DNA of 22,462 nt from an uncultured Clostridia bacterium (GTDB lineage: Bacteria > Bacillota > Clostridia > TANB77 > CAG-508), in the NCBI GenBank assembly GCA_947627785.1, contig CANQXC010000004.1, forward strand, positions 1 through 22,462. Direction: 5' to 3'. This document shows positions 7,826 to 15,172 of this stretch, one piece after another. Under the pieces are notes generated by a model. The model saw only the letters and a list, made by a program, of their open reading frames with translations. It was not told the origin of the DNA and searched no databases. The position numbers and the translations under genes were made by a program. Position 1 is the stretch's first letter. Each line of letters begins with the position of its first letter.

Positions 7826-8407
7826 ATGATTTTAAAAATGGCAGAAGTATATATGGCAGGAGATGTTAGAAACGGAACAACATTTGAAATGGATGGTTCA
7901 GTTTATAAGGTAGTAGAATTTCAACACGTAAAACCAGGAAAAGGAGCAGCATTTGTAAGAACAAAATTAAAAAATGTAATAAATGGTTCAGTTATAGAAA
8001 GAACATTTAATCCATCCGAAAAATTACAAGGTGCAGATATTGAAAAAAGAGAAATGCAATATTTATATAAAGATGGAGATTTATATTACTTTATGGATAA
8101 TGAAACATATGACCAAATTCCACTTAATAAAGAAGAATTAGGAGATATGTTAAGATTTTTAAAAGAGAATATGATGGTTAAAACTTTAGCATTTAAAGGA
8201 AAAATATTTGCAATAGAACCACCAATGTTTGTTGAATTAGAAATTACATATACAGAACCAGGATTTAGTGGAAACACAGCAGGTGCAGGTGCAACAAAAC
8301 CAGCAGAGTTAGAAACAGGTGCTACAATTAATGTTCCATTATTTGTAAACACAGGTGACAAAATAAGAATTGATACTAGAACTGGCGAATATATGGAAAG
8401 AGTATAA
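7826..8407 (+). CDS. efp: Translation elongation factor P
   Basis: EF-P enters the ribosome between the P and E sites and relieves stalling at proline runs. The three-barrel layout is complete: AGDVRNGTTFEMDG, the loop HVKPGKGAAFVRTKLKN with the lysine (K39 from this start) that is post-translationally modified in many bacteria, and the C-terminal signature region ending in DTRTGEYMERV. The start is uncertain. The ATG at 7826 has AGGA at a spacing of about six, while the ATG at 7838 (MAEVYMAGD) is closer to the family start but has a spacing of 13. The usual length is about 185 residues; the two choices give 193 and 189. The next gene starts 19 bases downstream. Confidence 0.96.
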   Translation: MILKMAEVYMAGDVRNGTTFEMDGSVYKVVEFQHVKPGKGAAFVRTKLKNVINGSVIERTFNPSEKLQGADIEKREMQYLYKDGDLYYFMDNETYDQIPLNKEELGDMLRFLKENMMVKTLAFKGKIFAIEPPMFVELEITYTEPGFSGNTAGAGATKPAELETGATINVPLFVNTGDKIRIDTRTGEYMERV

Positions 8408-8426
8408 GGAGAAAGGAAAATTTTAA

Positions 8427-8906
8427 ATGGCAAATTTTAATTCAGAATTCAAGAAAATTTTAAAAAATTTAGAGGACAATATTACAGATAAAGAAGCATT
8501 AGAGGCTGCAAAAGTAGAAATATTTAATTTATATAACCTTTTCTTTGATGAGATTACAAATTTAGAACAAACAATAAATAATAGAATTGTAACAATAGCA
8601 GAAAGTCAATTACATGTTGAAGAAAAGTTAAAGGAAATGGGTAAGAGCATAAAGAATATAGAAAAAGATATCTACTTAGATGATGAATCTGATAATGAAG
8701 ATTATGAGGTAGAAATAAAATGTCCATATTGTAATGAAACGTTTAAAGCAGAAATGAATGATTTAACAGCATCAGAGATAGTATGCCCAGAATGTAATAA
8801 CACAATAGAATTAGACTGGGGAGATGAATGTGATGATGAAGAATGTGGCGGAGGATGTTGTTCACATGATTGCCATCATGAAGAAGACGAAGAAGATGAT
8901 ATGTAA
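8427..8906 (+). CDS. Zinc-ribbon protein with acidic Cys/His-rich tail
   Basis: The 159-residue product has a helical, probably coiled-coil N-terminal half (residues 1-80), then a zinc ribbon CPYC (C99, C102) and CPEC (C120, C123). A very acidic tail follows, carrying C135, C140, C144, C145 and C149 with H147, H150 and H151, and ends EEDEEDDM. It resembles the small zinc-ribbon proteins often found after efp in Clostridia (of the CD1247 N-terminal-domain type), but I cannot confirm family membership. It is co-transcribed with efp (19-base gap, AAGGAG upstream) and closed by a terminator. The ribbon suggests a structural zinc site; the tail could bind or buffer metal. Function unknown. Confidence 0.82.
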   Translation: MANFNSEFKKILKNLEDNITDKEALEAAKVEIFNLYNLFFDEITNLEQTINNRIVTIAESQLHVEEKLKEMGKSIKNIEKDIYLDDESDNEDYEVEIKCPYCNETFKAEMNDLTASEIVCPECNNTIELDWGDECDDEECGGGCCSHDCHHEEDEEDDM

Positions 8907-8914
8907 TTAAAATG

Positions 8915-8943
8915 AGGATGTCAAACATCCTTATTTTTTTTTT
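8915..8943 (+). terminator. Terminator of the efp operon
   Basis: AGGATG-TCAAA-CATCCT (8915-8931) followed by a T-rich run to 8943, directly after the zinc-ribbon gene and abutting the end of the convergent M23 gene. Confidence 0.85.
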
Positions 8944-9546
8944 CTAATAATAATTGAGAGGATTAACAGAATAGCCATTTATTCTAATAGAAAAATGTAG
9001 ATGTGGACCAGTTGTAGCACCATTTGTAGGATTTCCGGCAGAATCCTTATAGGGATTATTAGGCACATCATATACATTTTTAGGTCCAACAGTAGAAATA
9101 AGAGTACCTTGATTAATATTTTGACCTACATATACTAGAAAATATGGAGAAACATGAGAATAATTAGCAGTATAGTAACCGTCAGAAATAGTTATAGTAT
9201 ATCCATTTGGACCATTAAAACCAATATATGTAACGGTTCCGGAAAATGCTGCAATAATTTTTGAACCAGTTGGAGCACCTATATCAATACCACTATGAAA
9301 TGTTCCAGCGCCACTTGTTGGAGCATCTCTATATCCATAGTAAGAGGTAATTGTATTATAACCAGGAGCCGGCCATACAAAACCAGAGCTAGATACAATA
9401 ATATCATCAGTATTTATATTGTTATTTGTTAGAGTATCTGTGAATGTGAGACCATCAACTGAATCTAAAGAAAAAATTAATCCAATATAGCTAATAATAA
9501 TTAATAATATGATAATAATAAGATATTTAAATGTAGAAAAGAACAT
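8944..9546 (-). CDS. Membrane-anchored M23 (LytM-type) peptidoglycan endopeptidase
   Basis: M23 peptidases cut peptide cross-links of the cell wall. The 200-residue protein has an N-terminal transmembrane anchor (about residues 8-26), a short linker and then the LytM domain starting VWPAPGYNTITSYYGYRD. The zinc and catalytic residues are present: H84 and D88 (FHSGIDIG), H131 (YSHVSP), and H182 and H184 (GPHLHF). The catalytic site therefore looks active, facing outside the membrane. GGAGG lies six bases before the ATG. It is divergent from the accessory cluster starting at 9749. It may make openings in the wall for a surface structure or serve growth or sporulation; nothing here decides this. 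Confidence 0.92.
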   Translation of the reverse strand: MFFSTFKYLIIIILLIIISYIGLIFSLDSVDGLTFTDTLTNNNINTDDIIVSSSGFVWPAPGYNTITSYYGYRDAPTSGAGTFHSGIDIGAPTGSKIIAAFSGTVTYIGFNGPNGYTITISDGYYTANYSHVSPYFLVYVGQNINQGTLISTVGPKNVYDVPNNPYKDSAGNPTNGATTGPHLHFSIRINGYSVNPLNYY

Positions 9547-9680
9547 AAGACCTCCAAATAAAAAATGAACAAAAATAAATTTAATGATAACATAAATTTT
9601 AGACTAAAAATTTTATACTTAAATATATATCATATTAAAAAAAAATTTGCAACAAAAATAAAAAAAATCGTAAAATAAAC

Positions 9681-9709
9681 TTGCTATTTTTTCAAGAATA
9701 TTGTATGAT
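9681..9709 (+). promoter_or_regulatory. Promoter of the accessory cluster
   Basis: -35 TTGCTA (9681-9686), a 17-base spacer and -10 TATGAT (9704-9709), 40 bases before the ATG at 9749. The rest of 9547-9748 is AT-rich with nothing else I can identify; a minus-strand promoter for the M23 gene must lie here but is not clear. Confidence 0.62.
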
Positions 9710-9748
9710 ATTATAAGTGAAAAAAAGTAGTTAAAATTGGAGGGAAAA

Positions 9749-10126
9749 ATGAAAAAAGTAATTACAATAATACTTATAGTTTTATGTATATTATCAATAA
9801 ACACGGTATTTGCCGCAGATAAAAACAATCCAAATGATGTAAAAGATAAAATGGAACAAAAAAAGGAGGAATATACAGAGACATATGGAGATGGTGCATA
9901 TTGGTTTGCCGCATATGTAATTAACGATATTGTTCAACCATATAGTATACCATTATGTTTTGCTGGTATCGCAGTAGGATTAGTATTTCAGTATGTAATG
10001 GGAACTAGGAGATTAGATTATAAACATAGGGGTTTTGGCACGGTAATTATATTTGTTACGATATTAATAATTTGCCAATTACTACCATTTATTTATGCAC
10101 TTGTATTAACAGGTTGGAGGGATTAA
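9749..10126 (+). CDS. Small secreted or membrane protein with two helices, VirB2/TrbC-like layout
   Basis: The 125-residue product has a clear signal peptide (residues 1-22, KK then a hydrophobic core, cut near VFA-AD), a charged segment rich in Lys and Glu (24-45), then two hydrophobic helices (about 66-84 and 95-121) joined by a basic loop GTRRLDYKHRG. Size, signal and helix pair resemble VirB2/TrbC-type pilins, but I see no specific sequence match, and a small membrane accessory protein is equally possible. The ATG has GGAGGG five bases upstream; a TTG at 9737 is too early. It is the first gene of a cluster; the next gene starts three bases after its stop. Confidence 0.8.
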   Translation: MKKVITIILIVLCILSINTVFAADKNNPNDVKDKMEQKKEEYTETYGDGAYWFAAYVINDIVQPYSIPLCFAGIAVGLVFQYVMGTRRLDYKHRGFGTVIIFVTILIICQLLPFIYALVLTGWRD

Positions 10127-10129
10127 CAT

Positions 10130-11713
10130 ATGAAAGTCTTATTTGCAGTTAATAATGATAACGTTGTAGAGACAATAGTAAAAAAATATCAAAAGGATTA
10201 TAAGGAAATATTATCTTACAAAAATGTATATTATTTTAATGCAATTTTAAGAGAGTTACAAAAGGATAAAAGTTATAGTAGAGTAGTTATAAGTGAGGAT
10301 TTAGAGCCATTTGCGAACAATAATTATGTTTCAATAGATAAATTTTTATTGGAAAAATATAGTAATGTAGCAGAAGAGGCTAAAAGTATAAATAATGAAA
10401 AAATAGATATTATATTAATTTGTGCAGATAGAAGAAAAAAAACAGATAGTATTATAGTAAATATATATAAGAAAGAAATATATAATGCTATTTTAGGGCA
10501 AGATAGAAGCGTAGATGAAGTATGTAAATTAATATATAGTCCAAGAGATAAAGAGAAAGCAAGAACATACTATGGAATTCAAGAAAGTGAATTAGGAGAT
10601 ACAGAAAGCGAAACGAGTGTTAGCGAAGCAGAAGTAGAAAATATTAGAGCACATTATGCAAGACTTGGCAAAAATGAAGATAAATATTTGGAAAGTTTTA
10701 ATAATATAGTTGCACAATATACAGATACACAACTTAAAATAATTATAAAATATTTGCCAATGAATGTAAAAGCTGTTTTAGAAGAAAGATCACCCAAATA
10801 TCAAGAATTGGTATTAGGCGGTGGAATGAGTGATATAAATGTAAAAAGAAAAACTTCTAATTATAAACAACAGTTACAAAATACTAAGTTGCAGCAAAGA
10901 AAAGAAGAGAAAACTACAAATGAAGATGATGTATTAGAACAATTAATAAAACCAAGGAACATGAAAGATGTTGTTGTTCCAACAAATTTAAAAATGGAAA
11001 ATGTTCAAAAAGTAGCTATTCCTAATATTAAAAAGCCAGAAATTGAACCAATGGATTTAGTAAGTAGTAATATGAGAAACGTTAAAGGAAAAGATTTATT
11101 TGAAGAAACAATGCAAGCAGTAGATACTGAAAGGGCAAAAGAAATATTACTAGAACAAAATGAAGAAAATGATGAACAAATAGATGATAAAATACAGGAA
11201 CCACAAAATATAGATGTTGAAATACAGAATGTGGCTGTTGAACCACAAAATAATTTAGAAGAAACAAATACAGAACAAGAGATACCACAACCACAAAAAC
11301 GTGGAAGAGGAAGACCACGAAAAAATCCATTACCTGTACAGCAAGAAGATAAACCAAAACGCGGAAGAGGAAGACCAAGAAAAACTACATTAACAGAATA
11401 CACAGCTGTGCAAGATATACAAAATCAAGCAGAGGAAACAGTTGAAGAATCAGCAGAAGAAAAACAAACAGAAGTGATACCACAAGTAGATGAGCAAATC
11501 TTAACAACGAGAAATATTCCACAAATAGAGGTTCCAGAAATAGGAAGAGAATCAATTACAGAAAACAATAATAAAGAGGAAGTTAATCTATTTGAACTTG
11601 AGGATTCAGATCTTCAAGAAGAAGAGGAAGAAGTAGATTTGTTTAACATACAACAGGAAGAACAAGAAGAAGATTTATTCAATATTCAAGAGGAACAAAA
11701 TATACGGAAATGA
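10130..11713 (+). CDS. N-terminal part of a split CpaE/TadZ-like protein: receiver-like domain, AT-hooks, acidic tail
   Basis: The N-terminal 165 residues look like a pseudo-receiver fold (MKVLFAVNN start, DIILICADRRKKTDS, YNAILGQDRSVDEVCKLI), as found ahead of CpaE/TadZ ATPases. A long, probably disordered linker follows. It carries two AT-hooks of the form KRGRGRPRK (residues about 390-398 and 410-418) and a very acidic C-terminus with repeated NLF/DLF motifs. The frame stops at 11711 (TGA), but the same acidic DLF pattern resumes in the +1 frame and runs into the ATPase-like region at 11766. That second ORF has no ribosome binding site. I therefore read both as one protein of about 890 residues broken at the in-frame CGG at 11705. 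GGAGGG precedes the ATG. Confidence 0.82.
   Translation: MKVLFAVNNDNVVETIVKKYQKDYKEILSYKNVYYFNAILRELQKDKSYSRVVISEDLEPFANNNYVSIDKFLLEKYSNVAEEAKSINNEKIDIILICADRRKKTDSIIVNIYKKEIYNAILGQDRSVDEVCKLIYSPRDKEKARTYYGIQESELGDTESETSVSEAEVENIRAHYARLGKNEDKYLESFNNIVAQYTDTQLKIIIKYLPMNVKAVLEERSPKYQELVLGGGMSDINVKRKTSNYKQQLQNTKLQQRKEEKTTNEDDVLEQLIKPRNMKDVVVPTNLKMENVQKVAIPNIKKPEIEPMDLVSSNMRNVKGKDLFEETMQAVDTERAKEILLEQNEENDEQIDDKIQEPQNIDVEIQNVAVEPQNNLEETNTEQEIPQPQKRGRGRPRKNPLPVQQEDKPKRGRGRPRKTTLTEYTAVQDIQNQAEETVEESAEEKQTEVIPQVDEQILTTRNIPQIEVPEIGRESITENNNKEEVNLFELEDSDLQEEEEEVDLFNIQQEEQEEDLFNIQEEQNIRK
11297..11384 (+). repeat. Direct repeat encoding two AT-hooks
   Basis: Two 28-base units (11297-11324 and 11357-11384) identical at 26 positions encode two KRGRGRPRK motifs 60 bases apart. 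AT-hooks bind the minor groove of AT-rich DNA. Confidence 0.85.
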
Positions 11714-12803
11714 GCAAGCTCCTTCAACATTAAACACATCAGAGGTAGAAACAGACTTATTTAGTATGGTAGACGAAGCTCCAGATAATAAAGAACAACA
11801 GCAACAACAGAAGGAAATGCAGACAATAATTACACCTGATACAACACAAGAGAGTGATAAAACAGTTATACCAACCCCTATAATACAGAATAAAGAAGAA
11901 GATAATTACCTTACTAGAACTAGCAATTATAATTCCAATTTTAATACCTTATTAACTGGGGATAAGAAAATAGTAGCATTTGTAGGAACAACCAAAAATG
12001 GAACATCATTTATAGTAAATAATACAGCAGAAATGTTATCTTCAATGGGAATAAATACAGCTGTATTAGATATGACAAAGAGCAAAAATGCATATTATAT
12101 TTATACAAATGATAAGGAAGAACTAAGAAATATTGCAAAAGAATGTATGGAAAATCTTCAAAAAGGTATTCCAAAAGGAATAGAAATAAGTAAAACTTTA
12201 ACAATATATACAGAAATGCCAGGAGATAGTAGAGAATATCAATTAGATAATGTATTATCAACATTACTAGAAAATTATTCAGCTGTTTTAATTGATACAG
12301 ATTTTGATACACCATTTGAAATATTTGATAGAGTACAAGAAATATACTTAGTTCAAACGATGGATGTATTAACAATACAACCCCTAACTGCATTTTTAAG
12401 AAATTTAAAATCTAAAGAAATTTTAAAACAAGAGAAATTAAAAATAGTAATAAATAAATCTGAAAAGGTAAGAAGCTTAAGTATAAAAACACTAATTGGA
12501 GGAATGTCATGTTATAATTCGCCAAGTATGACATACATGACAGAACTATTTAATAAAGATAATATAAAATATTGTGAAATTCCATTTGAAGAACAAAACT
12601 ATGTTAAATATTTAGATGCATTAGTTAACTGTTCAATAACACTAAATGGCTATACAAAACAATTTTTAACTGCGTTAAGAGGATTAGCAAATACAGTATA
12701 TCCATTAGTAAGTAAACCTTCAGTGAAGGAAAATAAAGTGGCAAAATCTATATTTTCAAATGAGGTAAATAATACACTGAACAAAATGAAAAATAGATAC
12801 TAA
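11706..12803 (+). CDS. C-terminal part of the split protein: degenerate MinD/CpaE-like P-loop domain
   Basis: Continuing in the +1 frame from 11706 (GNEQAPSTLN ... ETDLFSMVDEAPDN), the first ATG is at 11766 but lacks a ribosome binding site. Numbered from that ATG, residues 1-65 are a polar linker. Residues 68-330 resemble a MinD/ParA-type fold: KKIVAFVGTTKNGTSF in the Walker A position, SMGINTAVLDMTKS, and a Walker-B-like strand AVLIDTDFDTP. The signature KGGxGKT is replaced by GTTKNGT, so ATP hydrolysis, and perhaps binding, is doubtful. CpaE/TadZ proteins place pilus machines at the pole; a similar positioning role is inference. The next gene starts 15 bases after the stop. Confidence 0.78.
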   Translation, partial: GNEQAPSTLNTSEVETDLFSMVDEAPDNKEQQQQQKEMQTIITPDTTQESDKTVIPTPIIQNKEEDNYLTRTSNYNSNFNTLLTGDKKIVAFVGTTKNGTSFIVNNTAEMLSSMGINTAVLDMTKSKNAYYIYTNDKEELRNIAKECMENLQKGIPKGIEISKTLTIYTEMPGDSREYQLDNVLSTLLENYSAVLIDTDFDTPFEIFDRVQEIYLVQTMDVLTIQPLTAFLRNLKSKEILKQEKLKIVINKSEKVRSLSIKTLIGGMSCYNSPSMTYMTELFNKDNIKYCEIPFEEQNYVKYLDALVNCSITLNGYTKQFLTALRGLANTVYPLVSKPSVKENKVAKSIFSNEVNNTLNKMKNRY

Positions 12804-12818
12804 AAGAGGTGAAAAGCA

Positions 12819-13646
12819 TTGCCAGTATTAATTGTTGTTATAGTAGTTTTAATACTAATAGTTATAGGTTTAATTGTATATAATTTATCGATATATAAAA
12901 AGGTAAAAGGATTAAACAATACAAGTGAAAAGATTGCAAATTTAAGAGTATTACAAGATTTTATGGACACAATAGGAAAGAATACTTCAACTGATGACAA
13001 GATAAAAATTATAAATGACATATTAATAGAAAAATATAATATTAGGTATTCTACAATTGTAGTATTTAATGGAGCAGAATATATTTTAAAAGCATCTAAT
13101 ATTGATGAAAGACTTTATGATACAATGACAAATCTTCATACAGACCCTTTATTCAAAGATAGTATACAGAATGCAACTCCAAAATATGTAACAGTAAATA
13201 ATGAGAATGAAAGATTATCATATCAAAGAAATGATATGACGAGAGCAAAATCCGCAATGTTTTTCCCACTATATATAGATAATATATATATAGGATATTG
13301 GATTATAGAAAGCGATACAGCACATGCATTTGATTCTATGGATACAGGAATATTTGAAATAGTAAGGGAAAATATAATATCAGTATTAAAAACAATATCA
13401 TATCAAAATACAATTGAAAATATATATAGAGTAGATAAATTTACAGGATTAAATTCTGCCGAATATATGTATGGAAAGGGAAAACCAACAATTGACAAGT
13501 ATTCTAAGACTACAATATGTATGTTTATAATAAATAACATAGATGAAATAAATGAAAAATATGGTAGAAAGATAGGAACACGGAATTATAGTAAAAGTAG
13601 CAAATGCAGTAAAAACCAATATTTCTTCAGAATATGTATTTGTTAG
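12819..13646 (+). CDS. Membrane GAF plus degenerate GGDEF protein, upstream part
   Basis: The start is TTG at 12819 with AGAGGTG eight bases upstream. A transmembrane helix (residues 3-23) precedes a GAF-like domain (about 45-190, containing YSTIVVFNGAEYILKAS and AMFFPLYIDNIYIGYWIIES) and then the first half of a GGDEF-like domain (KFTGLNSAEYMY, MFIINNIDEINEKYGRKIG). After KIGT this frame meets CGG at 13581 and turns into a low-complexity tail that ends at 13646. The homologous continuation is in the +1 frame from 13582. I read both as one membrane sensor of about 365 residues. Confidence 0.8.
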   Translation: MPVLIVVIVVLILIVIGLIVYNLSIYKKVKGLNNTSEKIANLRVLQDFMDTIGKNTSTDDKIKIINDILIEKYNIRYSTIVVFNGAEYILKASNIDERLYDTMTNLHTDPLFKDSIQNATPKYVTVNNENERLSYQRNDMTRAKSAMFFPLYIDNIYIGYWIIESDTAHAFDSMDTGIFEIVRENIISVLKTISYQNTIENIYRVDKFTGLNSAEYMYGKGKPTIDKYSKTTICMFIINNIDEINEKYGRKIGTRNYSKSSKCSKNQYFFRICIC

Positions 13647-13914
13647 ATATATGGGACCTAAATTTGCTATAGCATTTTCAGGAACGGAAATTCAAGAAAC
13701 TGTTGAATTTGTATCAAGAATAAAAAAGAATATAGAAGATATAACAGTTGTATTAGAAGATAAAAAAAGTAAGAATAAAATTGAGGTTAAACCAATTACC
13801 AACTTTGTATTAGGCACATATTATAAAGGAACAGGAATAGAAGAGGTTACTAAAAAGCTTGAAGAATATTTGGATAATTGTGATAAGAAAGAAAGTGAAA
13901 TAAATTGTATTTAG
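13582..13914 (+). CDS. Downstream part of the GGDEF-like protein with the active-site motif lost
   Basis: In the +1 frame from 13582 the sequence reads GIIVKVANAV, then YVFVRYMGPKFAIAFSG. This matches the second half of a GGDEF domain, where RYGGDEFAI is expected. Skipping one base after KIGT restores the normal spacing exactly. The first ATG, at 13651, lies inside this conserved strand and has no ribosome binding site, so it is not an independent start. MGPKF in place of GGDEF removes the catalytic residues, so the domain cannot make cyclic di-GMP by the usual mechanism; it may be a scaffold or nucleotide sensor. The gene ends 22 bases before the ireB-like gene. Confidence 0.75.
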   Translation, partial: GIIVKVANAVKTNISSEYVFVRYMGPKFAIAFSGTEIQETVEFVSRIKKNIEDITVVLEDKKSKNKIEVKPITNFVLGTYYKGTGIEEVTKKLEEYLDNCDKKESEINCI

Positions 13915-13936
13915 TTTAAAAAGGAGGAGTGTAATT

Positions 13937-14191
13937 ATGGCAAGTGATAAGACAATGAGTTTTAAAGTGGAGAAGGACAAAAATTTAAAAACCAAAGAAA
14001 TCTTAAAAGAGGTGTATCAAGCTTTAGAAGAAAAAGGTTATAACCCGATAAACCAAATAGTTGGTTATATATTATCAGGTGATCCAACATATATAACAAG
14101 CCATAAGGAAGCTAGAAATATAATTAGAATGATAGAACGAGATGAATTACTAGAAAAAATGGTAAAAAATTATATAGGAATAGATGAATAA
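13937..14191 (+). CDS. ireB: IreB-family regulatory phosphoprotein (UPF0297)
   Basis: The 84-residue protein matches the IreB/YrzL family: MSFKVEKD at the start, YQALEEKGYNPINQIVGYIL, SGDPTYITSHKEARN and RMIERDELLEKMVKNYI. In Enterococcus IreB is phosphorylated on N-terminal threonines by the Ser/Thr kinase IreK and affects cephalosporin resistance; here T6 is a candidate site. AAGGAGG lies seven bases upstream. Its stop overlaps the start of ruvX, the usual order in Firmicutes. Confidence 0.95.
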   Translation: MASDKTMSFKVEKDKNLKTKEILKEVYQALEEKGYNPINQIVGYILSGDPTYITSHKEARNIIRMIERDELLEKMVKNYIGIDE

Positions 14192-14619
14192 TGAGGATAT
14201 TAGGGATAGATTATGGTGATATAAGAGTTGGAACAGCTATAACAGATGAATTAGGGATTACTGCCCAAGGATTAGAAACAATTATTCATAATGGAAATGA
14301 TAAAGCAGTTCTTGCAAGACTAGATGAAATTATGCAAAAATATCAAATTTCTACTATAGTAGTAGGTATGCCATTTAATATGGATGGAACTAAAACTGAA
14401 AGAGTAAAAAAAACAGAGAAATTTATTCACAAACTAAAATGCAAATATAACAAATTAAAAATAGAGATAGTTGATGAAAGATTAACAACTGTTCAAGCTC
14501 ATAGAACGATGAATGAACTTGGAATAAAACAAAAAAATAAAAAAAATATTGTAGATACAATATCTGCAGTATATATATTAGAAACTTATATCAATAAAAT
14601 TCCCCTACAAAATTTGTAG
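14191..14619 (+). CDS. ruvX: RuvX/YqgF, putative pre-16S rRNA nuclease
   Basis: A RNase H-like fold enzyme thought to mature the 5' end of 16S rRNA, also described as a Holliday-junction resolvase homologue. The 142-residue product carries ILGIDYGDIRVG (D7), IVVGMPFNMDGT, and VDERLTTVQAH with E96 and D122 in the IVDTISAV motif, so the acidic catalytic residues are present. The ATG shares its A with the TAA stop of the ireB-like gene, which suggests translational coupling. Confidence 0.95.
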   Translation: MRILGIDYGDIRVGTAITDELGITAQGLETIIHNGNDKAVLARLDEIMQKYQISTIVVGMPFNMDGTKTERVKKTEKFIHKLKCKYNKLKIEIVDERLTTVQAHRTMNELGIKQKNKKNIVDTISAVYILETYINKIPLQNL

Positions 14620-14622
14620 GGG
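14602..14622 (+). repeat. Palindrome across the ruvX stop codon
   Basis: CCCCTACAAA and TTTGTAGGGG flank a single central A and span the TAG at 14617-14619. As RNA it can form a stem of seven or eight pairs. No T-run follows, so it is a weak terminator or an attenuating stem before yqeG. Confidence 0.5.
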
Positions 14623-14653
14623 CAATTAAATTTACATAACTAATGGAGGAATA

Positions 14654-15172
14654 ATGATTTTTTACCCACAATTATATTTAAGAGATGTAAAAGAAATAAC
14701 AGTTGACATACTAAAAAAATATAACATAAAAGGACTAATACTAGATATAGATAACACCTTAATAGACTTTGATAAAAATTTATTAACTGGTTGTGAGGAA
14801 TGGTGTAATAATTTAAAAAATCAAGGAATAAAGATGTGTATATTATCTAATACAAATAAAGTAGCTAAAGTACAAAAAGTTGCAGAAGCTTTAGATTTGC
14901 AATATTTATATTTTGCTCATAAACCAAATAAAAAAGGATTTAAGAAGGCTAAAGAAATATTAGAGTTACAACCACAAAATATAGCAGTTGTGGGAGATCA
15001 AATCTTTACGGATGTTGTAGGTGGCAATAAAAGTAAAATGTTTACTATACTTACAAAACCAATTGATAGTAGAGATATATGGATTACAAGACTAAAAAGA
15101 CCATTTGAGAAAATAATAATAAATAAATATGTAAAAAAGAAAGGAATAAATGTAAATGAACATATGGCATGA
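14654..15172 (+). CDS. yqeG: YqeG-family HAD phosphatase, subfamily IIIA
   Basis: The 172-residue protein shows the HAD motifs: DIDNT (D31 nucleophile, D33), S65 in ILSNT, lysine in the FAHKPNKKGF motif, and VVGDQIFTD (D115, D120). The family acts on phosphorylated small molecules; YqeG itself has been linked to phosphatidylglycerophosphate dephosphorylation in some organisms, which I treat as possible only. GGAGG lies upstream of the ATG. Its end overlaps the ppa start by 17 bases. Confidence 0.92.
   Translation: MIFYPQLYLRDVKEITVDILKKYNIKGLILDIDNTLIDFDKNLLTGCEEWCNNLKNQGIKMCILSNTNKVAKVQKVAEALDLQYLYFAHKPNKKGFKKAKEILELQPQNIAVVGDQIFTDVVGGNKSKMFTILTKPIDSRDIWITRLKRPFEKIIINKYVKKKGINVNEHMA

Noticed and set aside
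11695..11713. Classical -1 slippery heptamer or dnaX-type frameshift
   Set aside because: The required shift is +1 and no XXXYYYZ heptamer with a downstream stem is present.
11766..11768. Independent start codon for the MinD-like protein
   Set aside because: There is no ribosome binding site upstream, and the acidic repeat pattern runs through it from the preceding frame.
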